Shown one piece after another: positions 1 to 12,200 of a stretch of 64,000 nt of DNA. Source of the DNA: Psilocybe azurescens (Eukaryota; Basidiomycota; Agaricomycetes; Agaricales; Agrocybaceae); assembly GCA_023853785.1 (NCBI GenBank), contig JAJIRX010000871.1, positions 496,001-560,000 on the forward strand, written 5' to 3'. The notes below the pieces were generated by a model. That model was not told the DNA's origin and did not search any database. It was given only the letters and a program-made list of their open reading frames with translations. Position 1 is the first letter of the stretch, and every line of letters starts with the position of its first letter. A program made the translations under genes and the position numbers.

Positions 1-399
1 TATGTAGTTACAAGTATACTAAAATTTTATGCTCTAGACTCGCCCCATGCAATTACGATTGACAGCGTGCTGCGTAGTTCATAGCATCCTTCATAAAACG
101 CCTACCTGAGTAGTACTACTTGCCTTCTTCATGGCTATTTTTGGAACTCTGCTTTAATTATTTAGTCAAACACCACTTACACCCATTTTTAATACTGCTC
201 TTACGCCTACTCCTTTCCATAACTTAATTAAAAGAGTTGTGTATACAACGCACTTGATTAATTGAGTTCCAAGTCCATGACGCGGATTCTAAAAATAGAT
301 TTAAAGTCGGCCAACGAGTGCCTCAAATGTTCATGATCTATTATAACTGCCTAATGCTTCGCAGTCATAACATGGCACACCAACCCGTAATGCAGAGCG
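1..399. other. left flank, no gene recognised
   Basis: No ORF with recognisable protein similarity is visible. Bases just before 440 may hold the eroded first exon of GNAT copy 1, because an intron-like GTATGC donor at about 441 and a CTCAG acceptor at about 490 sit where copy 2 has its first intron. The exon sequence itself is too degraded to call. Confidence 0.4.
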
Positions 400-406
400 T
401 TTACTC

Positions 407-1760
407 ATGACGCTACTTTTAATCTCTGTCAGCAGGGTATGCTTAGATGGGAAGCAAGTGGTTCGTGAAATGACTGATCCCGCGGCTCAGATATTGAAAA
501 CAGGCGCAGATATCCAAGCTTGCCACTATAGGAAACGGTTCAATTTTTTTTCTTGTGAAGGAGTATTATCTTGCTGCGGGGAATATCACCCTTGCATTTG
601 AGTGTGCCTCTGGTTGCCCTTTCGTGAACAACCATCGGTTTGGAAGGCACTGACCTGCAAGCTTACAAGTTGGAGAGAAAACAGCTCTGTGAACCTGGGG
701 CCTGAATTGCCTAATAGTCGGTGCGAATTAGCTTTACAAGCCTAAACGGTCAACGCAACCCGAAAAGGTACGTATGCACCTACAATATTCAATATTGATC
801 CCGTTGCACTGAAGCTGCTGTAAGGCTTGATATTGCTCCTGATTCGCACACATACGCCTTATAGTGCCTCCTCGCTCGAGGCAACCTCTTTCAAATCTTG
901 TATTTTACGGCATTCAATACTGTCGTACCTGAGGTACTATAGGCGGACGCATGTCCCTTGTTGTCGAGCGTAGTGGGGATGAAGACAAAGAGAGAATTCT
1001 GGCAGGGTGTCTCTGGTATACTCCACGTATTCGAGCGGCATTATGGATGGTACCAACCTTGTTACGCTCTAGGATAGTCTTTCTTCTCAGAGGTTTGGGA
1101 ATGAGTGGATTTACAGTGAGTGCTGAATCTCTGTCATCGAGTGAAAGGCCATAACAAGGATCGTCCAGCGAATCAATCTAGAATACCAACCAGAAGCCGA
1201 GAAGAAATTGGAAGAATGCCTCAAGATAGGAAATTGTACAAAGTCTCCTGAGGAATCTTGGCATCTGCAGCTGGCTTTTACGAGTCCAGAACATCAGGGA
1301 CAAGGTACAGCTCCTGTTCATGCTTTCGGTAAACGACCTTGACATCCTTAATTGATCGTTTTTCGCTAGGTCTAATCTCACTCCTTATACAAGAAGCGTT
1401 CGCAAATGCGCCAGAGGATATTCGAAGCCACAACGCCGAAAGCTCGAGACCAGTATGCACCTTTTGGATACAACCTGCGTCGTGAGGATATCCGACTCGG
1501 AAGAGTGTGTTAAAGTATGAACCTGACTTGCTTACGCATGGTGCAGATTCGGGTTGCTATAAAAATTGGTCAGGGGAAAACGGATGCTGGTGGGTTATCT
1601 GCGACAGGTGCAGATGCGGTAGGAGTAGACATTTAGGCAATGGCAAAGGTGACATATCTTGACGATCCGGATGACCTCTCACCGTCTTTGGCCTTCTTTC
1701 TAACTCTTTCTTCAACTTTCACAGTTGCCAATGGCCAGCTTTTCGCAATTGTAGGATGCG
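407..1760 (+). pseudogene. GNAT N-acetyltransferase copy 1, degraded
   Basis: This is the first of three tandem relatives of a fungal GNAT-fold acetyltransferase (acetyl-CoA-dependent transfer to an amine; substrate unknown). Recognisable pieces align with copies 2 and 3: a block from about 491, then GGRM..VVERS and ERILAGCLW (938-1020), then the acetyl-CoA-loop segment LAFTSPEHQGQG (about 1270-1310). Several lesions are seen. About 370 bases are inserted between the 491-570 block and the GGRM block. There is an apparent 8-base deletion near 1414-1424 relative to copy 2. An in-frame TAG stands at 1634, where copy 2 has a Trp codon. Unlike the single homopolymer breaks elsewhere in the window, these lesions point to a true pseudogene. 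Exact ends are uncertain. Confidence 0.65.
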
Positions 1761-2014
1761 CCGTGTAAGTCGGATTTCCCATGAATTGTCGAGGAGGGTG
1801 CGCGAAGTTTTGCTGTGGATAAATGTCGTTTGTTAGACTGTAAGTTAGCGTCCTTGGGGCCCGAACCCCTTGATGTGTAGTAACGTGAGCGTGATACCCC
1901 TGTGCGGCAGAAGCCACCGATTACCGGATACCATTATGCCGGCCGTCTCTCGCGATCCCTTTTTACCAAACCTTTCAGTTTCATTCACTGTGCCCAGTTT
2001 CAACCGTCAGGACC

Positions 2015-3085
2015 ATGGATTCCGCAGACATTCATCCTCAGAAGCCCTATGTTAGGCTCGCTACTCCGGCAGAATTCAACGAATTCGTTGATGTTGCGTT
2101 CAGAGCCTTCATTACTGATCCTGTCTATAATTACTTTGGAACCGTCAATAAGGTATGCCCGAGAAATGAATAAAATAAAACAGTGACTGAGCCGAGCACT
2201 CTCCAGATGTTAGATACAGACACGGACCTAAAGGCTTGCAAGAATAGACGGTTGATGCTTAAGTTCTTAACAAAGGCATGTTACCTTGTAGGGGGACGAA
2301 TTACTGTCGTCGTCGAGAAGAAGGAAGATTCCGAAGAGGAACGAATCCTGTCAGGGTGCCTTTGGCTTCCACCGCATAAGCGGCTGGAGGTTTGGATGGT
2401 ATCCACCATTGTACGAGCAGGGGTCATTCCAGTACTAAAAGGCTGGGGGTTGAATGGTTTTATAGTGAGTTCCAAAGTTCTCTCGTAAACGCAGGCCCGT
2501 GTCGGCTTTTGTTAACACAGTGCTCCAGCGCATTGTTTTTGATTATCAAGGAACCGCTGAAAAAGGATGAAAGACGTCTTCAAGGCTGGAAATTCCAAAC
2601 TGTCCCCAGAGAACTCGTGGTACCTGCAGCTCGCATTTACAGCACCGGAACACCAAGGAAAAGGTGCAATACTACATGGACACGTCTTATATTAGTGTAA
2701 ATGACTCAAAATTTGGACAGGCTTACTTTCACTTTTGATCCGAGAACAGTTCGCCCTTACTCCTGACGATGTTATCGTTCTTGAGGCCACGACGCCAAGT
2801 TCTCGAGATCTTTATTTGCATTTAGGTTTTGAGGTAAGCTGGTTCATGAAAGAGGCGGAATGAAGTTTTGACTTGTGGTATTTCGGAGAATCCTGTCTCT
2901 ATCACGTTTGGAAAGGGTAAGTCTGATGCCCGCGGAATTTCTACAAGGGGTGCAGATGCGGTCGGAGTGGAATGCTGGGCAATGGCGAAAGTGAGTACTT
3001 AAACATAGCACAACGAATGTGAATGTTTCTTTTCATGCATTCTTTCTGTGGCTCGCAGTGGCCATCCAAACCGGCGGACTCATAA
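2015..3085 (+). CDS. GNAT N-acetyltransferase copy 2 (one frame break)
   Basis: Predicted cytosolic GNAT-family acetyltransferase. The ATG at 2015 opens exon 1 (2015-2152). Exon 2 is 2207-2464 and contains ERILSGCLWLPP. Exon 3 begins at 2527 and carries LAFTAPEHQGKG, the Q/R-x-x-G-x-G acetyl-CoA loop of motif A, followed by LLSLLIREQF. Intron positions match copy 3. Exon 3 needs one extra A in the run at 2560-2564 to stay open: with it the product reads through to AMAK and ends near 3085 or, if the last intron is retained, at 3002. I read the break as a probable homopolymer error, though a real recent mutation is possible. The substrate cannot be inferred. The neighbouring copies show expansion by tandem duplication. 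Confidence 0.7.
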
Positions 3086-4233
3086 CACGAACCTATGGTT
3101 AATTTCCCACCTTCCTTCCAGTCAAAGCCGGCCCTTAACGCCTTTATCAGATAATTCTGGGGTTCATACACGAATTGCAGCCTCAAACAGTGTAGGATGT
3201 CATATATCCCTATACCCACCGAAACATAGTGAAATGTCGAGATATTCAGTGTTCGTTAGTCAATGATGTAGGCCAAGCTTTCGGTCGGCGCTTAACACTA
3301 GTGCTAAGCCTAAACTTTTTAGTGAGGTATACAAGTATCGGATAATTCTCACCTCCGTTTGATAGCGTTTGGACCCTTGCCTCTTTCAATTTCTTGTGCA
3401 TGGGTGCCTGGGATTTTTGACAGCTCCCCACCTTATGTCCCTATATAGTGCCGCCGAGCAACTTGCGAGCAGCAGTATGTCGACCTACCTTGTCTGTCTG
3501 AGGAACTAACGACAAAACAACACAGCCTTAAAGTCATACATGATTTTGTTCATCTGACTGTGTAGTATGTAAATATATCCAATCCTGACACAACTTTATA
3601 GCTATGTGCATTGACTTCAGGTGAACACCAATCGTACCCTGACACTACCCTCGGTGTCGCCTCGCCATCTTCTCGTTATCCCGAGCATGCCCGAGGCCGA
3701 TCCCCGTTCCCAAGAATATCGACATCTTTCTACAAATACTCTAGGGGCGTTTACTATCTCGCCTTCGACCCACCCTGTAGTTGAACGCCCGCATCATCGT
3801 AGGGGTTACAAGTCCTGCATTTATATCTGCAGATTATGCGCGCCACTTGCAACCTGCTTGTTATTCCCTTCTATATTTTTTTTCGTCGGCGTTCGGTCCG
3901 CCGCTACAAACTCTTGAGCAGAATAGGTCCTGTGGTACGAAATCAGATCGGAGAAAGTGTCGGCTGATTCAAGCGGCATGCAGATAGCACTTGAAGCTGG
4001 TGAGGACCCTATGTGTTTAGCGAATAAAAATATTCCGTTGCATTGACTTATCGCAAGCTAAGCATCGGGATCGTGCTCCGCGAGGATTCTGTGCGGTGTA
4101 TTTTGATCTCCCTGATATCCTCGGATCGGCCCCACTCGACATAAGACAAGAGATCTGTATAAAATGATTCGAGAAGTCGGACGACGCTCTGTTCTCTACC
4201 TCCCCAGATTCTACCAAAGACCGCTAGCCAAGC
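3086..4233. other. spacer between GNAT copies 2 and 3
   Basis: About 1.1 kb. Short ORFs occur on both strands (for example 3621-3917) but none resembles a known family, and no tRNA-like fold or repeat was noticed. It probably holds the promoter of copy 3 and decayed sequence. Confidence 0.45.
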
Positions 4234-5222
4234 ATGCAGAAGACGTATATCCGAACAGCAACAGCTGAGGATTTTGATCGCATTTATAAAGTAGGGGCAA
4301 GAAGCCTTGCAGACGATCCTATATTGACTTACTTTGGATGCACGACGCCAGTGAGTTTTTCGATAATATTATGATCATCATGATCATCGGGCGTTGTAGG
4401 GGTTAATATCAATTCCCCACTGTGAATAGAGTGAAAAATCGACATCCAGACACGGAGTTGCTCTCGAATTATATTTTTCTTTCCTCCTGAACTCCTGTCT
4501 ACAAATTGGGGGAATAATTGACCTGCTTTGTTTGCGGTCGAAAGAAACTGGCGAGGAGGAAATTGCCGCAGTGTCCATATGGCTTCCTCCCCGAAAGCGT
4601 GTCGCACTTTGGAACGTCTTCGTGCTTTTGTTTGCCGGAATTATTTCGCTTGCTGAGCATATAGGTACTCAAGGAGTATGGGTGAGTACTAAAATGACTC
4701 AAATTTTAAGGAGCCATCGTTCTTACCACTATCGACATTACGGTTTTATAGCGCTTGCTCTGGGAATTTCCAGCAATAGTGAACGAGTCATGGAGAGCGG
4801 CCTGCTACTCTCTTGACGATCCTACTAGTTGGTCGTTGTGTGAAAGCTGGTATTTGAAGTTAGCATTTACAGCACCTGAGCACCGAAGAAAAGGTCGGTT
4901 ATATTTTAGATGGTCAACAAAATTGAGATTGAGATGATGTCTTTTCAGGATACATGTCAAAGCTCCTCCGAGAGCGAGTGTCAAGTACCGCCGGTGCCTC
5001 TTTCACGTTGGAGGCAACCTCCACGGAGCTCCAACAGTATTTTTCGCGGCTTGATTTTGAGGTGTGTTTGTGGTCTGCTCCATTGAGTTGAGCAACGTGT
5101 GACGTGTTGCTTCACAGATCATGAATCGGTGTAAACTTGGAGCAGGCCACGTAGATGAGTTTGGGAATTCACAGCAAGGAGGTCGAGGTGTTGAAGTCAC
5201 GAACATGATCAAACACCGTTAA
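4234..5222 (+). CDS. GNAT N-acetyltransferase copy 3 (intact)
   Basis: Complete five-exon gene with a predicted 242-residue product. Exons are 4234-4350, 4430-4681, 4752-4893, 4949-5061 and 5118-5222. All junctions are GT-AG and the phases add up. The start MQKTYIRTATAEDFD is typical of a GNAT N-terminus. The middle has AAVSIWLPPRKRVALW, and LAFTAPEHRRKGYMSKLL supplies motif A with the acetyl-CoA pyrophosphate loop (R-R-K-G). Small fungal GNATs of this length usually act on small amines or peptide N-termini; the substrate is unknown here. It is the only member of the triplet with no lesion, so it is the likeliest functional copy. Confidence 0.8.
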
Positions 5223-5377
5223 GTTCATTGCTCAGTGAGCCGATTGTATTTGGATTGTATAGGCCTCGAGAACTTGCTTGAATTTAATTTGTACATTTAG
5301 GTTATAATACAACATCCGTCCACAGGGCATATAGTCTCGTAAATTAAGAGTGGAGATAGCCTACTTTTGCGTCAAAA

Positions 5378-8190
5378 TTACTGGTCGAGTTTCATCCTCG
5401 AGCTTCTGAACAACTGCACCATCCCAACTGGAATCAGTTTGGGATCCACGACCTCCAAGCCCCCGAACTTCTTCATCACCTCCTCGCCGTACATGCTAAC
5501 CACCCATTTCTCATACCAACTCGTTGAACTCCACTTCCATTTATCCATAACCTCGCGGAGTTTGGGCACAACCTTCAAGGGGAACGTCTCGGGCAACTTG
5601 AGCATGTGCTTGTAGGACTGTCCCCAACCAGCAAGCCAGGACTCGCGCAGGGAGGTGAACTCTTCGAAGGACATAAACTCGTCGTTTACAACTCCCATGT
5701 AGTACCTGGCTCGGCGTTTGTCTTCGTCCCTTTCCCAGACTTCCTTCATGCGTTTGTACGCCTTAGGGTCGTTTTCAATGCGTTTGACGAACTTCTGATC
5801 GGCCATGGCCTCGTCCTCCTCGAAGACCTTATAGTCGTCCAAATCGCTAGAATCATCGCTGCCGGGCTCGCTAGCGGAATCGGAATGCTCAGAGTCATTT
5901 CCCTCTTCATTGTCTGACGCGTGGTCACTGTAGCTGGACAGAGGCCTTCCCTGTCGGTGGAGTGCGAAAAGCTCGAGCATTGTGTTCCTCAGTTCAAGGC
6001 CTCCGCTGCCGATTGGAAAGTAGAAGTAGCCTTCGGGGAGGTCGGCCACGCCAAATCGCTCCTTGAGCGTCTTCCTGAGATATCCCACCGCCCCGCCGTT
6101 GCCATCCGCGGCAGATCCCGGGAAAAGTTCTCGCTGGATGCGGGCAAGAGTATCGATCATGCTGAGGATATGCTTCTTGCTGAAACAGTTCGCGGGAATG
6201 CCACCAAAGTTCCGCATGAAGAACGCCATATACTTGTTGTATGCGTTGATCCAGCCAAAGACGGACTTGGTGCTAGCGAGCTGACGGCGCATCTCCATTA
6301 TATGAAGGTCCACGTCGGCCTGGTTGATCACGAACCGCGACTCTGATGCGTCGAATTTGAGGAATCCCCAGGCTATATCGCCCTTGGGCAACTTGGAAGA
6401 CGATGCGTTCGGGGGTCCGACGTAGGCTGAGCCTGTTTTCTTCTGGTTGAATCTGAGCCCCGCGAGCTCTGCATACTTGTTCATCTCCGCCCAACCGTCG
6501 GCAACCTTCTTGGGATCTGCATCCCAGAGCCAAAGGTCGTCGTGCATCCGGTAGAGGTACAGGCCGTTGGCTCGCTGATTGACAGCAAAGTCCATGATGG
6601 ACATGACGGCCTCTCCGCAGAGTACGCTGAGCGAATAGCTGATGGGTGTTCCCCTTTTTCGTACCCGACTCTCGGTGTCGCCAGCGAAGTACACAGGAGT
6701 GGAGAGAAAAGCTTTATAGAAACCCAGCCATGTTTTGGACATGCCAAAGAACTCGAGGATCGTAAGAATGGATGTGTGTGGAAGTGAGGGACCGAACCAC
6801 TCCAAATCAGAGCAAACGGCTGCATGGGATCCGTGTAAGGCGGTGTTGAGATAGCATTCTGTGGTCATGATGTGAAGGAGCTTTTGCTTGATCGCCGCAC
6901 CGTCTGTGATGTTTTTAGTGTTCTGGTCATCACCAGCTTCGTCATACAGTTTCGGAGTATTGGCCGTATCTTGCAACTGGGTCATGAAGAAATGGTTTTT
7001 CCGCGCCTCGTCTCGCGCAGCCTGAATTGAGGAAGTACCATCGTCGCCTCGTAATCGTTGCTTCCTCTGCTCCTTGACCTTGTGAGTAGGAATATCGGGG
7101 CGAATCCAAGCCTTCCCTTCGAAGATTCTACAAAGGGCGGCTTTGAGCTTGATTTGCCAGGCAACACCGATATAGTGGAGGAGGAGGGCGTCAATAATTT
7201 CTGGATCAGTGAAAGCTCTGACGGGTAAATGATGTTAGAATCGAGTGGCGAATGAGGACCTGAGAAGAAAAACGTACCGGTATTTCCCATTCAAGTGCCG
7301 TCGGAACTCGACTTGAATGCCCTCCTTTGGCCAAGCCCACGAGTCGATACCCGCCATGCGCATGGACAAAACACTCGCAATCTCATCGATGACAATTGCA
7401 TTCTCCTGGAAGGCTTTCAAGGTTGTTCGCTTTTCTTCGTCCATCAACCCGGAGGCCAATAAACCACTGATCGCGTTTTTGACGTCGGTGTTGGAGACCG
7501 GCTGGCGCTTGAACCAATAACTGAAGCTTTTGATTTCTTTACGCAACTTATCGAGAGCCTTGGTCCCCTCCTCCGACTCGAATAACCCTTCTAGATACTC
7601 CTTCAACTTGTCGGCGTCGACAGAGTGGTCGTCGAAGATGATCGAAATGAGCTTTTCCTTCTGCTCGTACATTTCCTTCCGCCCAATTTCCACAAAATCA
7701 GCGCTGGATCCTCCCTTCGCCACTGTGTCTTTTTCATCCGGGCTAGCCTGATACACCACCGCGACGGAGTCACCACTAGCCAGCCATTCGTTGAAGAGGT
7801 TTCCGAAGAGTTTGGCGGCGTCGAATCGAACAACGTTATGTTGGATGTGCTTCTCCAGAGTCGAGGCCCAGCCTTCAGCAATCTCCCGACTAAAACTTGG
7901 ATCCTTCTTTGCCTGTTGCAACCAAAACTCCAAATTGGAAAGGTCAAGTTTACCGCCGACGAGTTTTATAAAGGGGTCAACAGAACCAGAACCGGTCCAC
8001 GATTTGACAGCCTTGGCCAGGACTTCAACCTTTTGATGATATCGCCAGAATCACCTAGCGCTTTGGCCTCGTCCAGGATTTTGGCATGGGCTTGATAGGA
8101 GACTCGTTGCTTCTCGAGCTCGTGGAGCTTGATATCGGTGATAAAATGAAGAGCTTGGCCGAAGGATGATTTGGAAGTAGTGGAAGCCAT
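5378..8190 (-). CDS. rvt: rvt: domesticated reverse-transcriptase-related protein
   Basis: Predicted about 917 aa in two exons (8190-7278 and 7217-5378). The fold is that of the RVT family, single-copy cellular reverse-transcriptase relatives of fungi and some other organisms that are not retrotransposons. The N-terminal third is helical and charged, followed by LLHYIGVAWQIK. The RT core has a motif A-like segment CSDLEWFGPSLPH (Asp about 442), a motif B-like segment around RKRGTPISYSLS, the catalytic RMHDDLWLWD (Asp about 531/532) and motif D-like GLRFNQKKTG. A long C-terminal extension contains an acidic stretch. No integrase, RNase H, LTR or repeat copy is present. One frame break near 8031-8034 is fixed by one more base in a four-T run (plus strand). 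The start at 8190 was chosen because MASTTSKSS begins the conserved N-terminal helix. The gene is divergent from the P4-ATPase across about 1 kb. RVT is known to polymerise NTPs/dNTPs in vitro; its cellular job is unsettled. Confidence 0.85.
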
Positions 8191-9213
8191 GAATGCGAGA
8201 GGCGGGATAAAGAAAATGGTTGTAGACCTAGGTATAAATATTGGATCGCCCAAAGGCAGCCGCAGGTTTCACGGAACCGATGAGACTGTGAACGAGTCAG
8301 GAAGACTCCAAATCGCAGAAAAGGAGTCATGATTTATGCCTAACACGCTCGACACAGGCGCGCGCCGTGGAGTCATTTGGACGACATGTGTTCTGAATTC
8401 TGACTCCTCGACCCGGCCAAGCAAACTGATAAGTGAAACCGCTTGAAACCGTCTGGGATAAATACACTGATCTGCGAAATTCGGATAAAAGTCATGACCG
8501 GTTTGTTGAATTTGCTCGGAATTTGAACTGATTGGGAGGCCACAGGAAAAAGGCTTGACGTGGATGAACCAGTTAAAGAGGCAGGGTAATGTTTTGATTA
8601 CTGAGGGGTATGTATACACATGGTATAAACCTGCAAGCGTGTTCCGATTGCCATGAGTGCTCTGGTAAAGACTTGTTTGAGAAAAAGAGGCGTTTAAAGT
8701 ACATCATGGTTAAATAGACATATGTTACTGAGTCCCGACAGATGCGACTCCAAGCCCAACCTTTGAACCTTTGGCAACCCTGTCTGAGTTTGAATGGAAG
8801 CTGTTCATCCATACTCAGTTATTCTCTTGATTTTTTCGGTAATATGCCAGACTGGAATCAAGTATACAAAGGATATGAAGCTTGGTTGAGACATTCCGAG
8901 CAAGTGCATATGAGTCAAAAATAGAGTTTGAGCCATGATTGGTTTGTTTGTAACCATGAACAATGAGATTGAATGCAAAGAACCCATGTCCTAAGCCGCA
9001 AGCGTGACTTACCGTACAGACTCCACTTAATACTTGCATACCTGCAACTACTGCCCTTACATGAGCACTGCTCTATGTGGTATCTTTCTTACTCTTTAAT
9101 AGTAAGAATTTGAACATGCAATTTAATATAAATACTTAATCTGACGTGTCATTGCGGTGAACAGGCCAACAACCACGGTTGAACCACTACTATCACTTGG
9201 AACACAGTTTTGA
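8191..9213. other. divergent intergenic region between rvt and P4-ATPase
   Basis: About 1 kb that should hold both promoters. Several short ORFs on the minus strand (such as 8269-8619) lack recognisable content. No clear TATA box or repeat could be assigned. Confidence 0.45.
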
Positions 9214-12200
9214 ATGTCGGATAGCATTCCGCTACACAAACTTGGAAGAAACAATCAACCACGAACAGCGGGTGAAGATACAGGCGTATCCCTTTTTCTA
9301 GACACGAACAACATGCCATCCGCAGTAGTCGCAAAGGCGACCGTTGCGTCGCGGCGTAATCGAGAATACAACTCCAGGAGGAGGGGGGAGCGTTATGCGG
9401 ACGACTCGGATGAAGAGCAGGGGCTTTTAAGATCTGCTACGTTTGAAGAAGATGGTGTTGAAGATGATCAACCGAGAAGGAATCTAAGCCCAGTCAGTTT
9501 TTTCCACATAGGGGATGTGTGTGTACTGTAACACGTTTGAAACGACAGGTACACGACCAACCACCTCCAAAGAGCCCTGCCTTTAGTGCGAAAGACAAAT
9601 CACGAACGATACCCTTTAGCGCTCCAGGTAGTCTGTAATCTTGCTAAACGCTCTTTCTCTTTCTGATCAACTCCTCTAGAAAAGCTACAGTCACGATACC
9701 CTCCAAACACCGTCCGAAATCAAAAGTACAACACTTTGACCTTTCTGCCCATTGTATTCTATGAACAATTCAAATACTTCTACAATCTCTACTTTCTCCT
9801 TGTCGCGTTATCCCAATTCATCCCGGCGCTAAAGATCGGTGCGTATACTGTCTCTACACCCGAAATGTTTTGGCTCATTCAGGATATCAGGCTTCATCGT
9901 GACATATATTGCTCCTCTTGCCTTCGTTCTATTTGTGACGATGGGAAAGGAGGCATACGATGATTACAAACGACATCTACGCGATCGTGAAGCCAACTCA
10001 CAGCGATACCTCATTCTCACCCCTCCCCCAGCATCCCGCTCTGAATCCGACGCAGAACAGGATTACCTCAATACCCACGCAAATACTCGATCTGTGCCTT
10101 CGTCCTCTCTGAAAGTCGGCGACCTCATTCATTTGGAAAAGAACCAGAGAGTGCCAGCGGATCTAGTTCTACTCCATACCTCTGAGGCGTCCGGGACGTG
10201 TTTCATTCGAACGGATCAGCTAGACGGTGAAACGGATTGGAAACTGCGCGTAGCAGTGCCAGAGTGCCAGAAGCTGGATGAAGGTGATCTGGTCAGGCTC
10301 GACGCCGAGATATATGGTCAGCTCGTTTCTTGCTCGGCTGCTATCATACCATATACTAAAACCCGAGCTTAGCCGACGCGCCGATAAAAGACATTCATAC
10401 ATTCATTGGAACATTTACGATGAACAAGCCTCCTATATCCAGGTCATTTTCTGAAAACTCTGTGCCGCTGCATCCTCTTCCACCTAGTGTCTCGCCACTT
10501 ACAGTTGAAAATGTGCTATGGTCAAATTCAGTGCTCGCCGCAGGGTCGGCCGTGGGTTTTGTAATCTACACAGGCTCCGAAACTCGTGCAGTTATGAACA
10601 CCAGCCATCCTGAGACGAAGATGGGTTTGTTGGATTTAGAAATCAACAAACTCTCCAAGGTACGTTTTTACTATTTATAAAAGTTACCGATCAAAAACTG
10701 ACAGTTTCTTTCAGATCCTCTGTGCTGTTACCTTTGCTCTATCGCTTGTCCTTGTAGCCCTAAATGGGTTCAGAGGGCAGTGGTATGTCTATGTGTTCCG
10801 TTTTCTAATTCTTTTCTCTTCGATCATCCCCATCAGGTATGTTTCGCCGTCCTTTCACTGCAGTCAGATATTAACTCTGCCGCAGTTTGCGCGTTAATCT
10901 CGACATGGGAAAGACATTATATGCGCAGCAAATCATGAACGATACAGAAATTCCGAACACAATCGTCCGAACAAGTACCCTTCCGGAAGAACTAGGACGC
11001 ATAACCTACTTGCTTAGCGATAAAACAGGGACGTTGACGCAGAATGGTAAGTTTCGCGTTTTCTGATCTGCCATGGCGCATATATTCACATTTTTTTCCG
11101 CAGAGATGGAGATGAAGAAGCTGCACATGGGTACGATGTCGTATGGCTCAGATTCTATGGATGAAATTGCACATCAGCTGGCTGTTGCTTTTGGTGCGAC
11201 TGGCGAACATGGTCATCAGCGGCAGGGGTCACTCGCTACAGGCGCGCAATTGGCAGTACGGGGTCGGAGAGATATGTCTTCAAGAGTGAAGGATGTGGTC
11301 TTGAGTCTTGCTCTATGTCATAATGTAAGCATTAACCTCCCAATTTACCATTCATTGTTGAATGGGATTGTTTCTAGGTTACTCCTGTAACAAACGACGA
11401 TGGCACAGTAACTTATCAGGCGTCCTCGCCGGACGAGGTCGCCATCGTCACCTGGACCGCGTCGGTTGGCCTCACTCTGACATTCCGAGACCGGACCCGC
11501 ATTACGCTATCCACTCCCAGCGGCACAAGTCTGAACTTCGACATCCTGGACATCTTCCCATTTACCTCGGAGAGCAAACGGATGGGCATCGTCGTGCGCG
11601 ACGCGCAAACGGGCGAGATCACGTTCCTGCAGAAAGGAGCCGACGTGGTGATGGCCAAGATCGTGCAGAAGAACGACTGGCTGGAGGAGGAGACGGCGAA
11701 CATGGCGCGGGAGGGGCTGCGGACGCTGGTCATGGCGCGCAAGCGGATATCGGGCACGCTGTATAAAGAGTTCTCGAGTGCATATTATCAGGCGTCGATT
11801 AGTCTGGAAGGACGGAATGATGCGATGAGCAATGTCGTTGCCAAGTATTTGGAGCATGATTTGGAGCTGTTGGGATTGACGGGTGTTGAGGATAAATTGC
11901 AGGATGATGTGAAGGGCACATTGGAGCTCTTGCGGAATGCTGGAATCAAGATTTGGATGCTGACGGGGGATAAAGTTGAGACTGCAAGATGTATTGCCAT
12001 CTCAACGAAATTGGTTGCGAGAGGACAGTACATCCACGAAATGGCCAAGTGTGCGTTGTCATTTCACTTTTGGATTGTTATTCTGATTTGGCTCATACAT
12101 CCTTCCTGCGTTCTTCAGTGAAGACGGGCGATCAAGTTAGAGATCAGCTAGACTTTTTGCAGAACAAACTTGATTGTTGTCTTGTCATTGATGGCGAAAC

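Noticed and set aside
1633..1917. 94-codon minus-strand ORF between GNAT copies 1 and 2
   Set aside because: No recognisable content; it overlaps the tail of the copy 1 pseudogene.
8020..8035. Programmed -1 ribosomal frameshift in rvt
   Set aside because: No X-XXY-YYZ slippery heptamer in the zero frame. Adding one base to the four-base run restores the family sequence, so an indel is simpler.
5378..8190. The rvt gene as a retrotransposon or retroelement fragment
   Set aside because: No LTR, integrase, endonuclease, RNase H, poly-A tail or flanking repeat. The HDDLW motif and flanking domains fit cellular RVT instead.
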